Below, in pieces: positions 40,465 to 50,879 of a stretch of DNA of 64,000 bases (its first letter is position 1; each line of letters starts with the position of its first letter). The stretch spans positions 124,001-188,000 of the forward strand of contig NADL03000091.1 in NCBI GenBank assembly GCA_002205965.3, written 5' to 3'. The position numbers were made by a program, and so were the translations under genes. The DNA comes from Kappaphycus alvarezii (taxonomy: Eukaryota; Rhodophyta; Florideophyceae; Gigartinales; Solieriaceae). The notes beneath the pieces are model-generated. The model saw nothing but the letters and a program-made list of their open reading frames with translations. It had not been told where the DNA came from and searched no databases.

Positions 40465-40590
40465 AAGATATATTCGACATATCCTAAAGTTTTACAGACA
40501 ACCAGAATCGACTCAAGAAGGGGGATTGGCACAGTAATAGAGAAAGAACACGCTTTTTAAAATTATTCCTTCAGACCATCCTCTGAACAG
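40465..40590 (+). repeat. Dispersed repeat F
   Basis: AAAGTTTTACAGACAACCAG, AATCGACTCAAGAAGGGGG and GGCACAGTAATAGAGAAAG, followed by TTCAGACCATCC. Same order as the right half of 7196-7440. Confidence 0.65.
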
Positions 40591-40739
40591 GCCGCAATGG
40601 CCAGTTATTACTGATTGCAATTTATTACAGTCAAAATAATGGAAAGAATTGATCCATGGAAAGCGGCGCACCTCCAAACACTTTTGGCGTTTCTAGCACA
40701 TAATCTAACAAGCTTTACAATACCTTTTTCTCTGCCCAC

Positions 40740-41513
40740 ATTAAGGACCAGGGAACATAAAATGTAGCTGCAGACGCTCACTGGAGGAGGCGGACCTATT
40801 GCCTGCCGTCTAGGATTATCTTTTTCAGTGTAATTTGCTCATAAAAGAAGCTGGCAGACGCAATACATGAAGTGGCACAGGAACAACTTTCTCTTGGGAT
40901 TCTAGGAGGCAGTCATTTTGCGCATCTATAGCTCTCAAGGGATATAAAGAATGGTTGTAATGTACCCATGCTCCAGACTACAGAGAGGCATTGAAACTGA
41001 AAATTCTTGGTGTGGCTTCAATGCTACTGTCATGTCCCACGTTTTCACCCTGGCACGCTATGCCTGCGAAGTAGTTGCCCGAAAACACTCAATATAAATG
41101 GCGATCATCTCATACGCTGCTTTCATGGAGCCCACAAGATCAACCGACATATTCCCCAAATCCCATTTCTCCCAAAAGAACTTGCAAGGGCAGCTCGTCA
41201 TCCTGTCGCAGAACCAAGTCACGGTCTCCACCGCATGAGACTGGATATCCAAGTAATAAGAAGCAGCGGGGTCGAATGTTTTGACGGTACCTTCGTGAAT
41301 CCCCTCGCTCCCCTAAAAAGGGGATAGTGAGGGCCTCCAACCTTATTTCCTCCCTGAATGTGCACGAAATGCAAAGTGGAAAAGATACCAATCTTTTATC
41401 GCCAACTACACCAGAGGTAGGCTCGTGTCTGTGCCGACATGGACTCTTCGATTTTGGCATGCGGATGCATGAGCAGTGCTATGTGCTGTTGCAAGGAACG
41501 TTTCCGTGAGGTC
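40740..41513 (+). pseudogene. LINE family A with zinc finger and endonuclease, part left of gypsy copy 2
   Basis: The finger reads CLRSSCPKTLNINGDHLIRC (about 41055-41125). The endonuclease segment is RHPVAEPSHGLHRMRLDIQV ... FDGTFVNPLAP (about 41180-41315), with a substitution in the RPD triplet (RLD) and DGTF in place of DVTF. Then come RASNLISSLN and a broken region. The coding sense is interrupted at 41513 by gypsy copy 2 and resumes at 47337. Many frameshifts. Confidence 0.8.
41509..41513. repeat. Target site duplication AGGTC, left
   Basis: AGGTC immediately before the 5' LTR. An identical AGGTC follows the 3' LTR at 47332-47336. Confidence 0.95.
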
Positions 41514-42158
41514 TGATATAATGAAAATTGTAGATATTCCTTGGCATGCTGCGCTGGCTGAGTTGGCTGCGCTGGCTGAGTTGGCTGCGCTGGCTGAGTT
41601 GGCATGCTGCGCTGGCCGAGTTGGCATGCTGTGCTGGCTGAGTTGGCATGCTGCGCTGGCTGAGCTGTCACTGTACTTAAAATTATATTTTTAGTTATTT
41701 TTAGAGGGATGCTTTGCACTGTACTGTGGCGGTGCAGATTTGGCACATAGGTACTGTATAGATGCTACAGATAGTGAGGGTTGAAAACTCTATATAAGGG
41801 GCTGTTTGCATGAAATGGGGACTACTTGGGAGCCAGCATACCCGAGCGGGGCGCTCAACAAGTTAAGTCAAACACAAAGCATAAAGCAAGTTGGCAGACA
41901 ACTTCAAGCCAAGTCCCGAGTAGTAGGAAGTTGAGAGTCAACTTCAGACCCAAGAAAACTTTTTCTTACGCCAGTCGCAGAGCGTCGGTGGTAGACCCTG
42001 CCCCTTTTATACTTGCTTGTAGCTTCCTCAACTCTCTTCTATATACACTCCCTTTTGTTCGTTCAACAATACCACGGCAGCACTTTTGTCGCTCGCAACA
42101 CCTCCTTCTCAGGGTAATTGGTTCTGAGGATCTCTTCCCCCGCCGATTTACCCTATCA
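41514..42158 (+). repeat. 5' LTR of gypsy copy 2 (645 bp)
   Basis: Begins TGATATAATGAAAATTG and ends TTTACCCTATCA. The inner part from about 41883 (GCAAGTTGGCAGACAACTTC) is shared with copies 1 and 3, but the outer ~370 bp is a different sequence. A TATATAAGG box lies at 41791-41799. Confidence 0.93.
41542..41668 (+). repeat. Minisatellite inside the LTR of copy 2
   Basis: TGCGCTGGCTGAGTTGGC units of 15 and 20 bp (with or without an extra ATGCT-type insert) repeat about seven times. The 3' LTR has the same array (46713-46838) with a one-base deletion in the second unit. Confidence 0.9.
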
Positions 42159-42160
42159 TT

Positions 42161-42190
42161 TGGTACTCTTGTGGAGGGGTTGCACCCGAG
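42161..42190 (+). promoter_or_regulatory. Primer binding site, copy 2
   Basis: TGGTACTCTTGTGGAGGGG, two bases after the LTR end; same as in copy 1. Confidence 0.6.
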
Positions 42191-42245
42191 GTATTCGAGT
42201 TGAGCAGTAGTAAGGAACACTTCGGGGGGATTTCTTTCGGTAATC

Positions 42246-43441
42246 ATGGATCTCAACGCTGCTCGTATAACGTTCACAGGGGCAAGACTGAAGACGTTGA
42301 GGAGTTTCTTTACACATATGTCAACGTTGTGATGCGAGAGAAGGGCGATGAAGAGAAGGCCGCAAGTATCTTCGCCTATCTTCATGGTGACGCAAAGCAC
42401 AAATATAAGTCCAAGTTTATCGACGGGTGGTCTCTTAACGGGAATGGGCGTAACTTCGGTGAGGTATGTGAGTGGCTTGTGAAAGAGTATGCTAAGGAGG
42501 TAGAACCAGATGAGATGATTCGTACCGCCATAGAGGCCCGGCTCAACTTCGACGATTTGTTAAGCTCATTGGTGTACTTGTGTGATCTTTATGAAAAGGC
42601 TGGGTTCAACGCCCAAGCCAAGTACGGAATGCTGCGTAAGGCGGCTATGGGGGATAAGCGGCTCTCCGATTTCCTCCTCATCAAGGGCCCTCACACTTTT
42701 GATGAACTGAAGGGTACCATAGTAGAATTTGTCAAAAATTCGGAGACGTTTCAGTCACTGAGTGAGGTACCGAGGGAAACCCGCACATCGATGTCTATCG
42801 TACATCCTGAAAAGAATTATCAAAGGCCGGCTACTAGTGCAGCGGCATTAGAATCTGTCAGGAGCGATGTCAAAAACTTGGAAGAAAGGTTGGAAACCCG
42901 ATTCGATAATCGACTTGACATGATAACCTCGCAGTTGGAAAGCCTTACTCTTACCATTAAGAAGAACCAGTCTGGGGCCCCTAAGCCGCAGAAGTCTGTT
43001 CTTACTGTCACAAGCCTGGACACTTCAAACAGGTGTCCTGATAATCCACATAGAAACACTCGTTGTGCAAAGTGCGGTCGATATGGGCATCATGAAAGTA
43101 ACTGCTGGTCTAAAGACAACAGAAGAGCAAATTTATCGGAAGCAAGGAGTGAGTCAGGACCAGAGGTGAAAATCTTACAAAATAGAAGGGATCAAAGGTT
43201 GACGGATGCCGGTAACGTATCCATCGCTGAAGAGATTAGTCAAGTCAATGTGACAAAAAGGGATGGGGAAGGGAACATTTTATCGAAGAAACCTAGGCTA
43301 GAGTATGGAATGCTGGAGCATATCCCAGCACCTGTACCTCCTCGAACCAAGAGGTCTGATCAAGTTGTTCCAGGAGTGGGAGTCACTCCGGCCAAGAAGA
43401 CGAAAAAGAGTAAGAAAGTTAAGAGTATCTCTAAGACGTAC
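42246..43441 (+). pseudogene. gag: Gag, copy 2 (frameshifted)
   Basis: The start ATG at 42246 opens MDLNAARITF as in copy 1. One missing G near 42281 shifts the frame, after which the reading is open to 43441. A second pair of shifts around 42985-43030 destroys the first CCHC knuckle (copy 1: CSYCHKPGHFANRC), while the second, CAKCGRYGHHESNC, remains. A further lost base near 43445 ends the frame at SISKTY. Confidence 0.88.
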
Positions 43442-43447
43442 TAGAAT

Positions 43448-44348
43448 GTGAAGAGTACAATTTGGTGGCTGAGCTTGCATCGGCCCAACTGGGATAACGT
43501 TTGGTCAACTTTGAGGGGCGACGCAGAGGATGCGAGAAAAGAACTCAAAAAAATTATCAGGTCTAATAAGTCCGCTAAGGGTAAGAAACTGTTTCTTCAA
43601 TCGGCCTCGACAGCACCAAGACGTCTTAAGCTGGTACCAGTCAAAGTATTGGGTATGAAAACCCAAGCTCTCTTCGATTCGGGTGCTGTTCCAAACCTCA
43701 TTTCAGAAACTTGGTGACAGATCTAGGTCTCGAAATTACTCCAACGACCGAAAAATAACTGTAGCGGATGAACCGTCTCAAAATGCATGGGCACTGTTGA
43801 CAAGGTTTCCGTGTTCTTTGGGACTAAAGTTGTGTGACTTTCTTGTCATGCCGGATCTCCCTTTCGATGCAATCATTGGCTGTCCCCCATGGAAAGACTA
43901 GGACATGCATTGACTTGGGCAACCAAATGGTTTCAGTTAATATTGACGGCAGAACCGTGAAGATGCCCCTATTCGACAAAGCACGCATCCTGAAGATTTA
44001 AAAGAACGGACAGTGAAGATTTCACTTCTAGCTATGACAGCGAAGATTCGGAACCAACTAACACTTTCGGAAGTGGAAAAGGTACCCTCGGGGGTAATGA
44101 ACATGGCATGGGACGATTATGATTCCGGGTTTGAAACAGATGACGACTGGATTCTAGGATAAGTTTGAAACCCGAATGTTTTTCTTTTGCGATGATATCG
44201 AATCAAAGGACAGAATTCGGAGCATGAAAGAAGATTACCTTTGCAAAGAAAAAGAATACGTCGAATTCCATATATGAAGATGTGAGCACGGACGGAAGAG
44301 GTCCTTCAAAATATTGAGGTTGAGGATCAAGAAGAAAAAGGGCGCCAA
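43448..44348 (+). pseudogene. Protease and acidic linker, copy 2 (frameshifted)
   Basis: Frame 43448-43717 holds the protease start with ALFDSGAVPNLIS, keeping the catalytic DSGA. Frame 43683-43901 carries FLVMPDLPFDAIIGCP. From 43915 the DNA follows the acidic linker of copy 1, with at least four one- or two-base losses (for example at GCCCCTATTCGAC near 43965 and GTTTTTCTTTTGC near 44178). The linker has no continuous frame here. Confidence 0.82.
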
Positions 44349-45494
44349 ATGGCAGAAATCCAAGGAAAAGTGCAGCACCTTCCCGCCCCCGCCTCACTGA
44401 AAATATCCGACATGTTAACATCTTCCGAAGTAATTGCATGGAGCGTTTCAGATTTAAGACAAGCAAGTGTACCGGTTACTCACTCGTTCGAACTTACCGA
44501 CACTCAACCGATTTACCACAAGCCTAGACGTCAACCGCCAAAATATGACCAATTTATCTCAGAAAATGTTACAAGTATGCTGAAAAATGATATTATTCGA
44601 CCAGTTTCATCCCCATGGTCGTTTCCAGTTGTGGTCGCACCAAAGAAGGATGGAAAGCTGCGTTTTTGCGTCGATTACCGACAACTGAACCAGAGAATGA
44701 TACCCGATCGATTTCCGATTCCGAACATGGAGGAGATCCTCGAGGACCTGAAGGACGGGAGATATTTCACCTCAATTGACCTTTACACTGGCTATTGGCA
44801 GATTCCATTGGATGAAAAATGTAAGGAAAAAACAACCTTTACCAGCAAAGCCGGTACGTTCAGGTTCGAAGTGATGCCTTTTGGTCTCATGAATGCACCA
44901 GCTACATTCCAAAGAATGATGAACGAGGTTTTGAAAGGACTTCCATTCGCAAGAGTCTATATCGATGATGTCGTCATATTCTCAGAAACATTGGATCAGC
45001 ACATCTCGCACGTCAAGACAGTTGTGGAGAGGATATCGGAGTATAGCTTGAAAATTAAGTTGAGCAAATGCTTCTTTGCGAAAACTTCTATCCAATTACT
45101 CGGTCATATCGTCGACCAAGAGGGAATTAGAGTGGATCCAGAGAAAACGAAAAAAATAAAGTTGGCACCAAGGCCCGCTTCAAAGACGGAGGTCCGAAGC
45201 TTCTTAGGACTGGCCTCATATTACAGAAGATTTATCAAAGATTTCGCCAAGACTGCAGCACCGTTACATGCCAGCACTACGAAGAACGGAAAATTTACTG
45301 GAACAAGGAAATGGAAACTGCATTTCAGGAGCTTAAAGATAAGCTATGTGTCCCCCCAGTTCTCATGTACCCAGATTTCAAGAGACCATTCGTTGTGGAG
45401 ACAGATGCCTCAGAACGGTCTTTGGGTGCCGTTTTGTCCCAAAAAGATGAAAACGGAAGACTACACCCTGTTCAATTCGCAAGCCGAACTCTGA
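44349..45494 (+). CDS. pol (RT): Reverse transcriptase, copy 2
   Basis: A 381-residue frame with all RT motifs: FCVDYRQLNQ, SIDLYTGYWQIPL, MPFGLMNAPATFQ, VYIDDVVIFSE and LLGHIVDQEGI, matching copy 1 closely. A shift near 45290-45300 (NGKFTGTRKWKL instead of NGKFYWNKEMEL) moves the true frame to 45311-46123. Confidence 0.92.
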   Translation: MAEIQGKVQHLPAPASLKISDMLTSSEVIAWSVSDLRQASVPVTHSFELTDTQPIYHKPRRQPPKYDQFISENVTSMLKNDIIRPVSSPWSFPVVVAPKKDGKLRFCVDYRQLNQRMIPDRFPIPNMEEILEDLKDGRYFTSIDLYTGYWQIPLDEKCKEKTTFTSKAGTFRFEVMPFGLMNAPATFQRMMNEVLKGLPFARVYIDDVVIFSETLDQHISHVKTVVERISEYSLKIKLSKCFFAKTSIQLLGHIVDQEGIRVDPEKTKKIKLAPRPASKTEVRSFLGLASYYRRFIKDFAKTAAPLHASTTKNGKFTGTRKWKLHFRSLKISYVSPQFSCTQISRDHSLWRQMPQNGLWVPFCPKKMKTEDYTLFNSQAEL

Positions 45495-46123
45495 ATGACG
45501 CGGAAAAGAGATACTCAGTCTGCGAGAAAGAAGCGCTAGCTGTCGTCTTCGCGCTGAAAAAGTTTCGCGTATACCTTTTATCACTCGAGAAATTTGTCTT
45601 GATAACTGATCACCAGGCACTTAAAACAGCATTCCAAAAGAAGGATGTACATCACCGCTTGGCCCGATGGCTCGACATTTTCGCAGAATATCGGTTTGAA
45701 ATTGTGTATAGACCCGGACGCAATAATCAGCCTGCCGATTACCTATCCCGCTTGAGGGACGCACTGATTCCAAATGAAAAAGCTTCGGAGGACATCGTCG
45801 GAGTCGCCGAGTTGCAGTTGCCGAACGATAACGAGTACGAAGCTAATATTCACGGACTGATCAAATTCCTCGATGGACTAGAAATGAGAAAGGTTGATCT
45901 TGAACACCGAAATTGGGTACGCAGGAATCAAAAGGCTTTTACATTGTGGAATGGGAAACTTTTCCGGCACACTAAAGCCGGTCCCCGACTAGTGGCCCCT
46001 TTGAAAGAAAGAATGAAGATCTTGAGGACTTTCCATGATGAGCTAGGGCATTGGGATCTCGAAACAACCAAAAAATTCGTAACTGAGAGATTCTGGTGGC
46101 CCGGTATCCATAAGGACGTCTAA
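45311..46123 (+). CDS. pol (RH-IN): RNase H and integrase N-terminal part, copy 2
   Basis: A 270-residue frame. RNase H carries ETDASERSLGAVLSQ, EKEALAVVFALKKF and LITDHQALK. A linker with PADYLSRLRDALIPNE is followed by integrase with the two His of its zinc site in TFHDELGHWDLETT and the conserved RFWWPGI. It stops at KDV just before the Cys pair of the HHCC site. Unlike copy 1 it reads through the RNase H/integrase boundary, so it is the longest continuous pol segment in the window. Confidence 0.9.
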   Translation: METAFQELKDKLCVPPVLMYPDFKRPFVVETDASERSLGAVLSQKDENGRLHPVQFASRTLNDAEKRYSVCEKEALAVVFALKKFRVYLLSLEKFVLITDHQALKTAFQKKDVHHRLARWLDIFAEYRFEIVYRPGRNNQPADYLSRLRDALIPNEKASEDIVGVAELQLPNDNEYEANIHGLIKFLDGLEMRKVDLEHRNWVRRNQKAFTLWNGKLFRHTKAGPRLVAPLKERMKILRTFHDELGHWDLETTKKFVTERFWWPGIHKDV

Positions 46124-46560
46124 ATTTCGTGAAAAGCTGGACAACTGCCAAAATTCACTCCAATACGGAAGTATAAGACAACTCTAAGTTTTCCAGTTTC
46201 CGGTCTCTTTGAAACCTTCTCAATTGACTTCGCGGGCCCGTTCAAGGAAACTTCTCCCGGAAACAAATATCTCCTTATAGCGGAAAACATCTAATGGATG
46301 GCCAATAGCAGTTGCAGTGAGGAGACCAATGCTGAAGTGGTCTGAGATTCATCGAAAAAGAAATAATTGAACCGTTTGGTCTTCCAAAAAGGATAATCTC
46401 GGATAACGCCCTTTGTTTTACTGCAACTTCACTGCTTCGAGTTTTGAAGGAGAAAGGGATTCAGCTGAAGACAGTTCTCGACTACGCTCTTATGTCAAAC
46501 GGGAAAGCCGAAAAGATGATTGGAACTATCAAACGCGCACCTACTTTTTGGAATATTTTA
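46124..46560 (+). pseudogene. Integrase catalytic core, copy 2 (frameshifted, C-terminal part missing)
   Basis: In shifting frames the DNA still codes for FSIDFAGPF (first Asp), RIISDNA (second Asp) and SNGKAEKMIGTIKR (Glu), the D,D-35-E core. After about 46540 the similarity to copy 3 ends, and only ~125 bp separate it from the polypurine tract, so the C-terminal module is deleted. Confidence 0.82.
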
Positions 46561-46671
46561 TAGGTAATCAACTGCATCCCTATTCGTTTGAAAGGCCTCA
46601 TGTTTTAACAATAAGGCAAATTACATTAATAGAAAAGAAGAAGAATGATGACGAGTCGGGACGTTCGTCTT

Positions 46672-46684
46672 GAGCGAGGGGGCG
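46672..46684 (+). promoter_or_regulatory. Polypurine tract, copy 2
   Basis: GAGCGAGGGGGCG directly before the 3' LTR, the expected place for plus-strand priming. Confidence 0.75.
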
Positions 46685-47331
46685 TGATATAATGAAAATT
46701 GTAGATATTCCTTGGCATGCTGCGCTGGCTGAGTGGCTGCGCTGGCTGAGTTGGCTGCGCTGGCTGAGTTGGCATGCTGCGCTGGCCGAGTTGGCATGCT
46801 GTGCTGGCTGAGTTGGCATGCTGCGCTGGCTGAGCTGTCACTGTACTTACAATTATATTTTTAATTATTTTTAGAGGGATGCTTTGCACTGTACTGTGGC
46901 GGTGCAGATTTGGCACATAGGTACTGTATAGATGCTACAGATAGTGAGGGTTGAAAACTCTATATAAGGGGCTGTTTGCATGAAATGGTAGGACTACTTG
47001 GGAGCCAGCATACCCGAGCGGGGCGCTCAACAAGTTAAGTCAAACACAAAGCATAAAGGAAGTTGGCAGACAACTTCAAGCCAAGTCCCGAGTAGTAGGA
47101 AGTTGAGAGTCAACTTCAGACCCAAGAAAACTTTTTCTTACGCTAGTCGCAGAGCGTCGGTGGTAGACCCTGCCCCTTTTATACTTGCTTGTAGCTTCCT
47201 CAACTCTCTTCTATATACACTCCCTTTTGTTCGTTCAACAATACCACGGCAGCACTTTTGTCGCTCGCAACACCTCCTTCTCAGGGTAATTGGTTCTGAG
47301 GATCTCTTCCCCCGCCGATTTACCCCTATCA
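46685..47331 (+). repeat. 3' LTR of gypsy copy 2 (647 bp)
   Basis: Begins TGATATAATG and ends CCCCTATCA. Differences from the 5' LTR include ACTTACAATT versus ACTTAAAATT, TTTTTAATTA versus TTTTTAGTTA, AAAGGAAG versus AAAGCAAG, CGCTAGTC versus CGCCAGTC and small indels. Confidence 0.95.
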
Positions 47332-47336
47332 AGGTC
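47332..47336. repeat. Target site duplication AGGTC, right
   Basis: Identical to 41509-41513. Confidence 0.95.
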
Positions 47337-47432
47337 AATGGAAACTTATGAAAATATTTGGGGATATTTGATACAATGGCACGTTGCAGCCTCATTCATG
47401 TGCAATGCGGCCTGCTTGGTGGCTGGTTAGAG
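47337..47432 (+). pseudogene. LINE family A end, part right of gypsy copy 2
   Basis: After the target duplication the plus strand codes ETYENIWGYLIQWHVAASFM and CNAACLVAG, equivalent to ETYAKVKEILSQRHAAAAVM and SNAACLLAG at 53240-53325. It is the missing end of the LINE whose upstream part stops at 41513. Confidence 0.85.
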
Positions 47433-50400
47433 GGCGTCATTTTAGTGAGCGTTGTTCTTCCTCTATTTTTGCGTCGAAAAACCTTTTCGAGTCTATTATG
47501 GTTGTCTAGAAAACTTAAAGATACCCAGAACATATCTTCGAGCAATACACGAACCCGAGAGTCCCCCTATTAAAGTGACCTGCGTGCCTTGTTGGCGCGT
47601 AAAAACAGAAGCGTTCAGGGTTAAATATGATACTGGTGCTTCACTAGAAATTATAGGCTGTCTATCTCCCAGTAATATTATGCGAGAGGGATTTTGAGGA
47701 CATAGAGAGTTGAAAGCAGGCTTATTAATAAAATTTATTGAGAGAAAAGGGAATGAATATTAAAGTGAAGCAAATGATTCAATCCTTACCTCAGTTTCTT
47801 ACAATTTTTCGAATTTAAGAATTCTTTTATCAAGTTTTGATCCACGTTTGCGCTTATTGGGAACCACTTCTTTCGTCATATATTCAGCTTGAATAATTTA
47901 TTAGGCGATTCGTATAGATTTTTATATTTCACAGGCAAAACGAACTAAAATCATTCTGCTTGAAATAATTATTTATAATATTTTTAGGTGAAAGGTATTT
48001 CAATATTTATTGCTGTCTGAATTATTTTTTTAAACATAACTTAACTGATACCTGATATTTTGATAGTGCATTTTTCTTTCATTTCGCTATTAAAGGCTCT
48101 AGCTTGTTAGAAATAATTTTCAGCTTCGGACCACTGGACTCTGTGCTCAATCAGCTATGATTAAAATCGTATTTCAGTTCATTGTAACCTCAAGTCATTT
48201 TTTACGGAATTTTTTATTTTAAGTCGTAGTATTCCATTTTCAATCCATAATGTTTACTATTTACAAGGAAAGGCACAAAAAATCCTCAGAGAGCTAGAAA
48301 ATTTTCACAAAAAATACCTGGACCAGTAAGACACCCAAATGAATATTGGATGATAACATCGCGATATTTGTGCACTTCCCACAGTATTATGATTACGTCA
48401 GGTTGAGTTAAGTTTTATGGTTCTCCCTATTTTCCGTGTTTGCTGCATGTGAATCAATTTCAACAGACAAATTTCATTACGTACACGCAGGATATTTATG
48501 TCATTCATTTAATTCAATTCTGGTCCTGGCAGGAGACTCTTCAAGAAGCAAATTTTTCGCATGTCTCGTTTACATCTAGAATAGTATAAAATGCGAGTAG
48601 TTGGATCCCTAACTCGCGTCCAGTGAGATAGATAGGGAGCTGAAATCAGAGCCATAGCCCCATCAGCACCAAAAAATAGACCCTGCTCCGTGAACTTCAA
48701 ATCCTTGACCCATTTAGTCTGCAAAACTTCATAGTTAATCTCAATTTAGATCACGACTGATCAGTGAATCTTATCAGAATATATTCTTTGCTGCTCGAGA
48801 CTGCTTTGATATGTCCTAGGATTGAAGAGGAGACTCCTTCGCCTGAAAGGGAGGAGCTCACAGAAAGAGGTCTAAATGACAAAACTGGCGCCCTCATATG
48901 TATGGGAAGACCTTGGAGAAGGTTACTACGGCGAAAAAGTGCACCATGGGCATGCATCATTAACCGAAACCATACAATAACACCTTACATCACCGTTCCA
49001 TAAGCAAAGCCATCCTCGCGCGATGTCCAGGGGAAATGGTTGACGCGAATGTTTGGGGGCAGTATCAACGAAAGCGGTGCAGGGAGAGCGCGTTAGTCGC
49101 AATGTGTTAATCTGTTTGTGAAAAGGACTATAAGTGTTAGAATGACTGCATATGAACGTAACGACATGTAGCACAGGCTTGCACCGAGATCGGCGAAACG
49201 TTGATAAAGTATCGCAGTTATTGAGTTAGCTTTGAAGTTCGAGGTTTTGATAAGAACATAAGCTATTGGGTTTGTTTTACGGCTGGAGGTATAGAGGGTA
49301 ATAGTCTGTAAACTTTATTTCAAATCATATAGGAGGATCTAGAATACAAATAAAAAAGATTTTTTCAGAATTAGAAAGTGAGTGATAGCCCAGTCTACAG
49401 CACGATTCGTTGGAAGTGATCATTAACGCTTAATATCGTTTAAGGAGAATCGCATACGACCTCCAGTATTGGGTCAAGGCTTGTTTGGCGGCTCACTGTG
49501 ATATCTTAAAGATGGGAGAGAAGCCATCAGGATTCTAAATTACGACCTTAGAGGGTAAGTGATACGGCTATAAACCACTAGTATAGTCGTAGATTATTCG
49601 CTTGGGATGTTTTCAAGCTCGTATGGTACCTAAAGGGTTTCATTATGACACCAAAAGGGCCAGGAAGGTCGTGAACGTGATATTAAAGAAACTTTTGTCG
49701 CTGTTGGTTCCTTTTGCTCTAATATGTGCTCTTTTTCATGTTCTTCTTGTGACCAAGGCTCGAAAGCGATAAGTTTTCCAGGCAGGCCAAGCTTGGTACC
49801 CAAAGTGACGTGGTCATCGTGGCGGAAGAGTCGCTGAGAGGCGTATTATTATTATGATTATTATTGTTTTGATTATGTGTGGGACTCAGGTGATCGCTAC
49901 ACACGTCTAAAGTTTTCATGCACCTTTTAATTAGACTGTCAGGTCCCATCCTACACCATGGGCCGATCAAGGTACGTAAATCATAACGAGAAGGGAGAAA
50001 AAAGGGGTTCGTTTACTGTGACAGATGTACTGCCTCCAACCTAATCAAATTAAATATCTGGAGTTTACATTAGATGAAACAATGTGCCAATTTCTCGAAA
50101 TTTTCTAGGTGCAAATTTCCGTCCTTAACTCTACTGGAGGGGAAAAGAGGCTATTTCTTTGGCTCCCGAAAAACTCGCTGACCCTAGAAGGCCTGTGTGC
50201 GGAAACGACCGACAAAATATCTTCTTATGCTGCTTTACGGGGTGATTCTACCACAAAAAAAATCTGAAACTTTGATCAGAAATTTTCGATATGGAAGGTT
50301 AGAGCCTAACAAACAGATATATATCATATCAGCAGGGCGGCAAGATGAACTCTTTTGGGGAATTTTAGAATACTTTAATTTATATCGTTTGTGGTCGGTT

Positions 50401-50870
50401 TAGTGGTGTTAGATCTCTACGAGTTGTTGTCGTGGTACAGCAAATAAGGTGGCCGGTCCTGGTGTAAGTCTTGGGTGATGTGGGAGTGTGCCTCAGGTAG
50501 TAGTAAAGTGCAAATATTGATGCATTCCACCGTGGCTAAGTGGTTTCAAGGGCGTGCAACCAAAGACTCACCAAAATGCATCACCCAGAGATTCATTTTT
50601 TGTGGCGTCACCGAGGTTTGGCCAAACTCTGTATAGATCCTATTGGTCCAGCATTTTTTGAGCGACGGAGAATTTTTTTCCTTGTCATCATCTTGTTTTG
50701 ATCATGCCAATACTACTATCTATGCTAGTCTAATCTTAGTATAAATAGTCTACAGGCCACGCTTAAATTTGAAAATCAGTCAAGAGAAAATACTCTTCCT
50801 GTTGTTCTTGTTAGGAGTTGTACAGTATCGCAACAAAAAAGGGCGGAAATTACTCAGAAAATAACTACGA
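47433..50870. other. AT-rich region without recognised genes
   Basis: A minus-oriented F copy lies at about 47485-47565 (TTCGAGTCTATTATGG, TTGTCTAGAAAACTTA, ACATATCTTCGAGCAAT). From 47700 to 48500 the DNA is very AT-rich. Short frames at 48509-49003 and 49719-49970 have no family resemblance. GATTATTATTGTTTTGATTA lies near 49857. Confidence 0.45.
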
Positions 50871-50879
50871 ATGTAAGCG

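Larger units (their letters stand above)
41514..47331 (+). mobile_element. Ty3/gypsy LTR retrotransposon, copy 2, full length with target duplication (5818 bp)
   Basis: Two LTRs (41514-42158 and 46685-47331), a primer binding site, gag, protease, acidic linker, RT, RNase H, integrase and a polypurine tract are all present in Ty3/gypsy order, flanked by AGGTC on both sides. The LTRs differ by about five substitutions and a few small indels, so insertion was fairly recent. Gag, protease and integrase nevertheless contain shifts, and the integrase C-terminal region found in copy 3 is missing. The element interrupts a LINE of family A. Confidence 0.95.

Noticed and set aside
41542-41668. CRISPR-like array
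   Set aside because: Units are directly adjacent without unique spacers and lie inside a eukaryotic LTR; it is a minisatellite.
41396-41746. Repetitive QPAQPTQPAQ-type minus-strand protein at the left LTR of copy 2
   Set aside because: It is a translation of the LTR minisatellite and is repeated at 46626-46916; there is no evidence for a gene.
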